64,000 nt of DNA, taken from positions 1 to 64,000 of the forward strand of contig JAEWPB010000008.1 in NCBI GenBank assembly GCA_023399465.1, read 5' to 3'. This stretch comes from Pseudomonadota bacterium (GTDB lineage Bacteria; Pseudomonadota; Alphaproteobacteria; Rhizobiales; Rhizobiaceae). Shown here piece by piece: positions 19,552-26,647 of the stretch (position 1 is its first letter; every line of letters begins with the position of its first letter). The notes under the pieces were generated by a model, which was given only the letters and a program-made list of their open reading frames with translations, was not told where the DNA came from and ran no database searches. The translations under genes were made by a program, and so were the position numbers.

Positions 19552-20738
19552 TGCGACAAAGCCAGGTGCCGCCGAAGGTCTTCTTCTATGTCCAGCACCT
19601 GCTCGGCATCGGTCACCTCGCCCGCGCCAGCCGGATTGCCGAAGCACTTGTCGATAACGGTTTCGACGTCACGGTCGTGACCGGGGGGCCTCCGGTCACG
19701 GGCTTTCCGGGCCCCGGTGTCCGGCACGCGGCCCTGCCGACCATCCGGGCCGGCGATCCCGGGTTCAAGGGGCTGGTCGATGACACCGGCCGCCCGGTCG
19801 ACGAGGCCTTCGAGGCCCGGCGCCGCGAAATCTTGCTTGCAGCATTCCGAGCCGCCGCCCCCGACATCGTCGTCATCGAGGCCTTCCCCTTCGGCCGCCG
19901 CCAGGTCCGGTTCGAGCTCATGCCCCTGCTGGCGGAAATCCGGTCGATGGCGCGGCGGCCGCTCCTGGTGACGTCGTTGCGTGACATCCTCCAGGAACGC
20001 TCCAAACCCGGTCGCGACGAGGAGACCGTCGCCCTCGTCAGGGAGAACTTCGACCGCGTTCTCGTGCATGGCGACCCTGCCTTTGCCCGACTGGAGGAGA
20101 CCTTCCCGCTTGCCGCCGAAATTGCCGACAAGATCGTCTATACCGGCATCGTGGCTCCCCCTGCCCCTCCCCCTCCCCCTTCGCAGGAGCGTTTCGATAT
20201 CGTCGTCTCTGCCGGTGGCGGTGCGGTTGGCCGCGATCTCATCGCTGCCGCGCAGGCCGCCGCGCGCAATCTCAACCAATATCGCTGGTGCCTCGTCACC
20301 GGTCCCAATCTTCCGCAGACGGATTTCGAGATCTTCGCCGCAGCCGCATCGGAGAACGTGCAACTGTTCCGCTTCCGGCGCGATTTCGCCAGCCTTCTCT
20401 CCGGGGCGCGGCTTTCCGTCTCGCAGGCCGGCTACAATACCGTCTGCGATATCCTGCGCGCCGGTTGCCGGTCACTGCTTGTCCCGTTCACCGCCGGCGG
20501 CGAAACCGAACAGAGCGTGCGGGCGGAACGACTGGAGCGGCTCGGTCTTGCAATGGTACTCCCGGAACCGCGGCTGGACGCTGCCCGGATGGAGAGCATG
20601 ATCAGGCAGGCACTTGCCGCTCCGGCGGCGCCGATCGTGCCGCTCAACCTCGATGGCGCCCGGCGGTCGGCGGAAATTCTTCGCGAACTGTTGCAGGTCT
20701 TGCCTGGAAAGGAGCGGCCCCGGTTACTTCATCGGTGA
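19548..20738 (+). CDS. GT-B glycosyltransferase, COG4671/MurG-like (copy 2)
   Basis: This 396-residue protein is related to the gene at 17099-18310. It shares the N-terminal LLGIGHLARASRIAEAL motif and the C-terminal SQAGYNTVCDILRAGCRSLLVP donor-site element. The start is ATG 19548, which overlaps the preceding stop; an in-frame GTG twelve bases earlier is less likely. A stretch of prolines (APPAPPPPPS) links the two domains near residue 204. It closes the glycosyltransferase triad. Substrate is not known. Confidence 0.75.
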   Translation: MMRQSQVPPKVFFYVQHLLGIGHLARASRIAEALVDNGFDVTVVTGGPPVTGFPGPGVRHAALPTIRAGDPGFKGLVDDTGRPVDEAFEARRREILLAAFRAAAPDIVVIEAFPFGRRQVRFELMPLLAEIRSMARRPLLVTSLRDILQERSKPGRDEETVALVRENFDRVLVHGDPAFARLEETFPLAAEIADKIVYTGIVAPPAPPPPPSQERFDIVVSAGGGAVGRDLIAAAQAAARNLNQYRWCLVTGPNLPQTDFEIFAAAASENVQLFRFRRDFASLLSGARLSVSQAGYNTVCDILRAGCRSLLVPFTAGGETEQSVRAERLERLGLAMVLPEPRLDAARMESMIRQALAAPAAPIVPLNLDGARRSAEILRELLQVLPGKERPRLLHR

Positions 20739-20913
20739 TTACCGCATGGAAAACACTATTGTATTTGGGCGCAAAGGCGGCAAGTATTGCCGGCAAGAAC
20801 CAGACGAAAATTTGCAGTCCAGAAATTTTGCTTCGCCAGTTGATATCCTGATGTCGAATACCGAGCACCGCTGACTGCGGCGCGTGTATTGTGGGACAAG
20901 GAGCACGACGGGA

Positions 20914-23148
20914 ATGAAATTGGCCTGTTGTCCGGCGCAGTTGAGATGGCTGCTCGTCCCGATCTTTTTCGCGTGGTTGGCAGCAGCGCCCTTGGCAACG
21001 GCGCAGGAACCGGCGAGCCCGGCGGTCCAGGCAAAAATAGATCAGCTGATCAAGCTTCTCGACGATCCCGACGTCCGGGCGTTCCTCGCCGCCCGGGGTC
21101 AGGCGGCGGGACAGGCACCGGCTCCTCCACAGCCGGCACCAGCAACCCAGCCGCAATCGAAGACAGCGCCCGCGGCGGGCCGCGCATCTGAGCCCGAAGC
21201 CGAAATCATCATCAATGATACCGAGGAAACGATCGACCTGTGGGCCGAGAACGTCCGCGCGCATATTCGCGAGGTCTCCGAGGCAATCCCCTATATTCCG
21301 TCAGAAACGGTGGACGCTGTCGACAATCTCGGCGCCGAGATCGAAAAGCGCGGGATCGGCATGGTGCTGTTTGCCCTTGCCCTGCCGATCGTTCTCGGCA
21401 GCGGCGCGGAATGGCTCTATCGAAGATACCGGGCCTATCGAGCCCCATCGACGGCCGGCATAACCGACACGGGTTCGACAAGCCCGCCCGATATGGCGCA
21501 ACGCATATCCGCCAGCATCGTCCCGCCCATCCTCTTCGGCATCGTGCTGATCTTTCTGTTCCTGGTCGTGAGCTCGCGCGGCCTCGTCGCGACGCTTATC
21601 TTCCGGGTGTTGCTGGCAATCACCGCCTACCGCCTGATCGTCGCCGTGGCGAAACTCATCCTCAAGCAGGAGAAGGAAGAGGAAGTCGAACTCGCGCCCG
21701 AGGACGTTGCCCTTGCCAATGCGAAGGAGAGCTTCTGGACGAAGAGCGTGTCGCTGTTTGCGGCCGTGTTCCTCACCGGCTGGGTGGCGAGCGTCTCGCT
21801 CAGCGCGCTTCGTGCCGATCATGGCATCGGACCGGTCGTCGCCTATTTCTTCGGTCTCGGATTGTGGGCGATCACGGTCTGGGGCATCTGGCAACGGCCG
21901 CGCGGCGCCCGGGAACCCGGACGTGGCGACATCTATGACTGGTTGCTGACCCTGTGGGCGTCGGTTGCATGGCTGATCTGGGTCGCCGGGGCGAACATCA
22001 TGTTCTGGCTGGTGCTCTACATAGTCCTGCTGCCGATCGCGCTGAAGAAGAGCACCCGTTTCATTCGCGATGCCTTCGCCGCGCGGCGCAAGGAAAGCGC
22101 GAACAACAACATCCTCGTCGAGATCATGGTCGACCGCGGGATCAGGGCGCTGATCATTGCGCTGGCGGTCGGATGGCTGATGCTGATGATGAAGTTCCAT
22201 CCCAATATCGTCACTGCGGACGTGCTGGTCAGCCGTGTCATCCGGGGCGCGCTCGGCGGCATCATCATCCTGCTCGTGGCCGATCTCGTCTGGCAGATCG
22301 TCAAGGCCTACATCAACCGCCGCCTCGAACTTGCGCAGATGGCCGGCGGCACCGACGAGGAGATCGCCCGCAAGGGACGGCTTCTGACGCTGTTGCCAAC
22401 GCTTAGAAACTTCCTCGCGGTGCTGATCGCGGTGATTGCAGTGCTCATGGTGCTTTCGGGACTCGGCGTCCAGATCGGGCCGCTGATCGCCGGTGCCGGT
22501 ATTTTCGGCGTTGCCATCGGCTTCGGTTCGCAGACCCTGGTGAAGGACGTGATCAGTGGCATCTTCTACATGATGGACGACGCCTTCCGCGTCGGCGAAT
22601 ATATCCAGAGCGGCAGCTACAAGGGGACGGTCGAATCCTTCAGCATCCGCTCGGTCAAGCTGCGCCACCATCGCGGTCCGGTGTTCACCGTGCCGTTCGG
22701 ATCGCTGGGCGCGGTCCAGAACATGAGCCGCGACTGGGTGATCGACAAGTTCACCCTGCAGGTCAGCTATGATGCCGATCTCGCCAAGGTAAAGAAACTG
22801 GTCAAGGGCGTCGGCGCCGCGCTGCTTGAAGATCCGGAGATGGGGCCGCAAATCCTCGAGACGGTGAAGATGAAGGGCGTGGAACAATTCGGCGATTACG
22901 GCATCACCTTGAGCTTCGCGGTGATGACCAAGCCGGGATACCAGGCCAAGATCCGCAGGACCGCCTACCTGATGATCCGCGATGCCTTTGCTGCAAACGG
23001 CATCGACTTCGCCTCCCCGACCGTGCAAGTGGCACAGGAAGAGCATGGCGGCGCGGCAGCAGCGAGAGCCGCCAACGATCTCGTCGCCAAGAAAAGGCTT
23101 CTTGCCCAGCCTCCACCGGGCGAGGAACAAGGCGAAGAAGAGCCATGA
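20914..23148 (+). CDS. Large MscS-family mechanosensitive channel
   Basis: This membrane protein of about 744 residues has a signal peptide (LLVPIFFAWLAAAPLATAQ). An Ala/Pro/Gln-rich periplasmic segment follows, then about ten hydrophobic helices and a C-terminal MscS core. The pore-lining helix is near residues 527-545 (GAGIFGVAIGFGSQTLVKD). It is followed by SGIFYMMDDAFRVGEYI and the beta domain (LRHHRGPVFTVPFG). ATG 20914 is used because the longer frame starts before the AAGGAG site. Besides osmotic protection, such channels often sit in envelope-glycan loci; no specific link is shown here. Confidence 0.88.
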   Translation: MKLACCPAQLRWLLVPIFFAWLAAAPLATAQEPASPAVQAKIDQLIKLLDDPDVRAFLAARGQAAGQAPAPPQPAPATQPQSKTAPAAGRASEPEAEIIINDTEETIDLWAENVRAHIREVSEAIPYIPSETVDAVDNLGAEIEKRGIGMVLFALALPIVLGSGAEWLYRRYRAYRAPSTAGITDTGSTSPPDMAQRISASIVPPILFGIVLIFLFLVVSSRGLVATLIFRVLLAITAYRLIVAVAKLILKQEKEEEVELAPEDVALANAKESFWTKSVSLFAAVFLTGWVASVSLSALRADHGIGPVVAYFFGLGLWAITVWGIWQRPRGAREPGRGDIYDWLLTLWASVAWLIWVAGANIMFWLVLYIVLLPIALKKSTRFIRDAFAARRKESANNNILVEIMVDRGIRALIIALAVGWLMLMMKFHPNIVTADVLVSRVIRGALGGIIILLVADLVWQIVKAYINRRLELAQMAGGTDEEIARKGRLLTLLPTLRNFLAVLIAVIAVLMVLSGLGVQIGPLIAGAGIFGVAIGFGSQTLVKDVISGIFYMMDDAFRVGEYIQSGSYKGTVESFSIRSVKLRHHRGPVFTVPFGSLGAVQNMSRDWVIDKFTLQVSYDADLAKVKKLVKGVGAALLEDPEMGPQILETVKMKGVEQFGDYGITLSFAVMTKPGYQAKIRRTAYLMIRDAFAANGIDFASPTVQVAQEEHGGAAAARAANDLVAKKRLLAQPPPGEEQGEEEP

Positions 23149-23254
23149 AATTGGCCTTGGGACACCGCACGAAAGCGCGGGCTGCCAATCGGCACATCCG
23201 CGGCCCAGGCCTCCGATTGAGGCTTCCTCTCCCGCCAACCAGCGCTGATCCGGC

Positions 23255-24337
23255 ATGAAGATCGCTTTCCATTCACCGCTGAAATCGCCGAACCATCCTG
23301 TCCCCTCCGGCGACCGGCTGATGGCTCGACTGTTGATCGCAGCGCTCGAACGCGCAGGGCATCGGGTCGAGCTTGCCAGCGAACTGCGCACCTTCCTGCC
23401 TGACCCTGCCGCGGAGAGCCACGCCCCGGTCCGGCAGGCCGCCGCAGCCGAAGTCGAACGGCTGGCTGCGCTCTGGCGCCGCGATGGCCCGCCGGATGCC
23501 TGGCTTTGCTACCATCCCTACTACAAGGCGCCCGATCTCATCGGTCCGCCGCTCGCTGCCGAATTCGCCATTCCCTACATCACGGCAGAGGCGTCCTATT
23601 CGGCACGGCGCAATCTCGGCGGCTGGTCGCTCACGCAAGATACGGTGCTTGCAGCGGTGAACCAGGCGGCCGTCAACATCTGTTTCACCCAACGGGATCT
23701 GAAGGGACTGGCCGAGCATGCCCCTTCGGCAGGCTTTGCAATGCTTGTGCCGTTCATCGATACGGCTCCCTTTCTCGTCCATGCCCCTGCCCCGCAGCCA
23801 CATCGGTTGATTGTTGTCGCGATGATGCGCCGCGGCGACAAGCTGGCGAGCTTCATGATGCTTGCCGACGCGCTCGAACAGCTGGCCGAGCTGCCGTGGA
23901 CACTAGGGATCGTCGGCGACGGGCCATGCAGGGCCGAACTGGAAGCGCGCTTCGCCGGCATGCGGGATCGGATCACCTGGCACGGCGAGAAGACCACCGC
24001 CGAGATCGCGGTACTGCTTTCCGAAAGTGCACTCTATGTCTGGCCCGGATGCGGCGAGGCCTACGGGCTCGCCTATCTCGAAGCCCAGGCGGCAGGGGTG
24101 CCCGTCGTCGCCCAGGCTATTGCCGGTGTCCCGGAGGTGGTCGCCGACGGCAGGACCGGAGTGCTGACCCCGGCAGGCGACACGAATGCCTATGCGGGGG
24201 CGATCACCCGCCTGCTGACGGATGAAGGAGCGCGCGCGCGACTGGCTGCGGCGGCCCGGGCGGAGACGCTCGCCAACCATTCCATCGACGGCGCAGCGCG
24301 CCAGCTGAATACGATCCTCCTGAGATATGCGGGATAG
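23255..24337 (+). CDS. GT4-family glycosyltransferase
   Basis: This 360-residue GT-B enzyme begins MKIAFHSPLKSPNHPVPSGD, a common GT4 opening in rhizobial gene clusters. The donor domain carries VAMMRRGDKLASF near residue 190 and GDGPCRAELEARF near 219. The nucleotide-sugar loop is CGEAYGLAYLEAQAAGVPVV near 262, containing the EX7E pair. It precedes a deacetylase-like gene by five bases, so the two probably act on the same glycan. Linkage and sugar cannot be assigned. Confidence 0.85.
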   Translation: MKIAFHSPLKSPNHPVPSGDRLMARLLIAALERAGHRVELASELRTFLPDPAAESHAPVRQAAAAEVERLAALWRRDGPPDAWLCYHPYYKAPDLIGPPLAAEFAIPYITAEASYSARRNLGGWSLTQDTVLAAVNQAAVNICFTQRDLKGLAEHAPSAGFAMLVPFIDTAPFLVHAPAPQPHRLIVVAMMRRGDKLASFMMLADALEQLAELPWTLGIVGDGPCRAELEARFAGMRDRITWHGEKTTAEIAVLLSESALYVWPGCGEAYGLAYLEAQAAGVPVVAQAIAGVPEVVADGRTGVLTPAGDTNAYAGAITRLLTDEGARARLAAAARAETLANHSIDGAARQLNTILLRYAG

Positions 24338-24342
24338 ACAGG

Positions 24343-25101
24343 ATGGCTGATGATGCCCACTGGACATTGCTTCTTGCCGAGCTCGAACGATGGCGGGCAG
24401 CGGGAAAGCGCGCGAGCCTGTGGCTACGGGACGACGACGCCACGGAGCCGACCCCGGCGCTCGACCGGTTGCTGGCACTCGGCGAACGGTACAGCCTGCC
24501 GGTCACGCTCGCCGTCATCCCCGCCTTCACCGGCGAGCCGCTGGCACGGCGCCTCGATCAGGCGCCACTTGCCACCGTGACGGTGCATGGCTGGTCGCAT
24601 CGCAACCATGCCGCCGCCGGCGAGAAGAAGCAGGAACTGGGCGCTCATCGCCCGCGGCAAACGGTGATCCGCGAACTCGAAAAGGGGCTTGCCGTTCTTG
24701 GCGCGCTGTACCCCCGGCGCCTGGCTCCGGTTCTGGTTCCACCCTGGAATCGCATCGATGCCGACCTGATCCCCGAACTGGGAGAACTCGGATTTCGTGC
24801 GCTGTCGGTCTACGGCCCCGAACGAGATAGTCCCCTCAGGCAGATCAATACCCACATCGACCTGATGGACTGGCACGGAACTCGCGGCGGGCGTGACCAC
24901 GCTCTCCTCGTGTCGGACATCGTCCGCCGCCTGGCCGTGACGTTCGAGAGCGGAGGAACCGTCGGCATCCTTGCCCACCATCTCGCCCATGACGACAAGG
25001 CGTGGGACTTCCTGGAGGAGCTTTTCGCCCGGACCGCCGCACATCCCGCATGCGAGTGGCGGCCGATCGAAAGCCTTGTTGCCGACCGCGACCAGCGCTG
25101 A
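24343..25101 (+). CDS. Polysaccharide-deacetylase-like protein (NodB fold)
   Basis: This 252-residue protein resembles cytoplasmic NodB-homology proteins. A WLRDDDATEP segment near residue 27 supplies the acidic metal-binding motif. VHGWSHRNHA near 83 supplies the histidine motif, and LVPPWNRID near 128 matches motif 3. HHLAHDD near 213 may give the catalytic histidine. No signal peptide is seen. It follows a GT4 gene within five bases. It may remove an acetyl group from a sugar or act on a lipid-linked intermediate; the reaction is inferred. Confidence 0.7.
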   Translation: MADDAHWTLLLAELERWRAAGKRASLWLRDDDATEPTPALDRLLALGERYSLPVTLAVIPAFTGEPLARRLDQAPLATVTVHGWSHRNHAAAGEKKQELGAHRPRQTVIRELEKGLAVLGALYPRRLAPVLVPPWNRIDADLIPELGELGFRALSVYGPERDSPLRQINTHIDLMDWHGTRGGRDHALLVSDIVRRLAVTFESGGTVGILAHHLAHDDKAWDFLEELFARTAAHPACEWRPIESLVADRDQR

Positions 25102-25129
25102 CTGGCCCCAATCAAGCGGCCGGCGGCGC

Positions 25130-25969
25130 TCAGACCTCGATGACCTGGCCGTCACGGGCGGCGAAACCTGCCGGAAAGACGGCATGCAACTCTTGTGCGA
25201 TCACGTCGAGATCGCTGTCATCACGCGATGGCAGGTGGTGAATCAATGCCACGCGTCTCGCGCCCGCCGCCTCCGCCAGGCGGACCGCCTGCTGCCAGGA
25301 GGAATGGCCAAAGCCGGCATGACGCGCCATTTCGGCGTCGGTATAGGTGCAGTCGTAGAGGAAGAGATCGGCGTCGCGGATGAGGTCGAGCACGACGGGA
25401 TCGAGCGTTCCCGGCACATGCTCGGTGTCGGTGATCATCGCCACCGCCTTGCCCTCCCACTCGACCCGGTAGCCGATCGCACCCCCCGGATGCGTCAGCA
25501 TCCCGGTAGAAATGGCAATATCGGGATAGGGCCGCAGCACGTCGCGTGCCTGGAAATCGCGGAACCGCAGATTGGCGCAGCAGATCGCCGGTTCGACCGG
25601 AAACCACGGCGGGCGCATGAACTGGGACATCATGTCCCGCGTCGTCATCAGCCCGGCCATGTGGCCGGACCACATGGTCACCGCACATTCCGGATCGAAG
25701 AGCAGAGAAAAGTAGGGAAGCCCGATGATGTGGTCGTAGTGGCAATGGGTGAAGAACAGGTGGGTATCGACGACGCCTTCGGCCCGCAGCGCCCGCCCGG
25801 CCGGCCGGATCCCGGATCCGGCGTCGAAGATCAATCGATGGTCGCCACATTGCATCTCGATGCAGATCGTGTTGCCACCATAGAACTGATATTCCGAGCC
25901 GGATACCGGCAAACTGCCTCGCACTCCCCAAAACCGTACCCGAAACACGTCCCTGTTCCGCTTCCTCAT
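25130..25969 (-). CDS. Metallo-beta-lactamase-fold hydrolase
   Basis: This protein of about 279 residues has FRVRFWGVRGSLPVSG at its start and GGNTICIEM soon after. The metal motif THCHYDHIIG lies near residue 73, and later ligands are provided by TDTEH near 182 and HHLPS near 243. ATG 25969 is preferred; the frame also has a TTG nine codons upstream. It converges on the deacetylase-like gene and follows the cNMP-binding gene on the same strand after 176 bases. The family includes phosphodiesterases as well as other hydrolases, so a role in degrading cyclic nucleotides is possible but not shown. Confidence 0.8.
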   Translation of the reverse strand: MRKRNRDVFRVRFWGVRGSLPVSGSEYQFYGGNTICIEMQCGDHRLIFDAGSGIRPAGRALRAEGVVDTHLFFTHCHYDHIIGLPYFSLLFDPECAVTMWSGHMAGLMTTRDMMSQFMRPPWFPVEPAICCANLRFRDFQARDVLRPYPDIAISTGMLTHPGGAIGYRVEWEGKAVAMITDTEHVPGTLDPVVLDLIRDADLFLYDCTYTDAEMARHAGFGHSSWQQAVRLAEAAGARRVALIHHLPSRDDSDLDVIAQELHAVFPAGFAARDGQVIEV

Positions 25970-26145
25970 TGCCGCTGCAACCCGCAGCCAGGTCAAATTT
26001 GGCGCTAGACCTCGTGTCTTGAAACACAGCAGCTATTGACTCCGAAAGCAAGCACTTACCACAGGCATCAGTTGAACGGCCAAGCCCCAGGCGAAGTTCC
26101 GCGCCGGCGAGGCACGTAAGGGGTGGGCACGTCGGCGGCCGGAAT

Positions 26146-26607
26146 TCAGCCCGCCTCGCGCTCGCGGCTGCGGATTTCGGTCAGTTCGCTGGTCACATGG
26201 CTGAGGCGCGAGGCAAGCACCCGCATGATTTCGATCGCTATTTCCGGGAAGTCGTTGAGCAGCTTGAGAAAGTCTTCCTTGCTGATGCGTAGCGCCTCCA
26301 TTGGCGCGGCGGCGCGAACCGTCGCGGTGCGGGAGACATCGCAGAGAATGGCGATCTCGCCGACGATCGAATTGTAATCCAGTTCGGCGACCTTGATCTG
26401 GCCGGTAGGCGAATCCACCAGGATGTCTGCCTTGCCGCTCAGGATCACATAGGCGGCATCGCCGCTGTCGCCCTGGCGGAAGAGAATTTCCCCGGCGCCG
26501 TAATTGACCCTGTCGGACGTGAAGGCGAGCAGCTTGAGCTTGGCGGGGGGCACCCCCGCGAAGATCGGTAGAGTCTGTAAGAGCTTGACTTCGTCCTTCA
26601 GCAGCAT
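26146..26607 (-). CDS. Stand-alone cyclic-nucleotide-binding domain protein
   Basis: This 153-residue protein is a single cNMP-binding domain with no DNA-binding or kinase part. It has the usual opening (LQTLPIFAGVPPAKLKLLA), the beta-roll glycine at ILFRQGDSGDAAYVILSG, and an intact phosphate-binding cassette. The cassette includes Gly83-Glu84 and Arg93 (VGEIAILCDVSRTATV), so ligand binding looks competent. A C-terminal helix (about 115-150) may mediate interaction. It lies 40 bases after the stop of the large ABC-like gene on the same strand and probably acts as its regulatory partner. Confidence 0.85.
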   Translation of the reverse strand: MLLKDEVKLLQTLPIFAGVPPAKLKLLAFTSDRVNYGAGEILFRQGDSGDAAYVILSGKADILVDSPTGQIKVAELDYNSIVGEIAILCDVSRTATVRAAAPMEALRISKEDFLKLLNDFPEIAIEIMRVLASRLSHVTSELTEIRSREREAG

Positions 26608-26647
26608 GTCCGCTTCCCCAATCCACCCTTACGCGATGCCATTCCTG

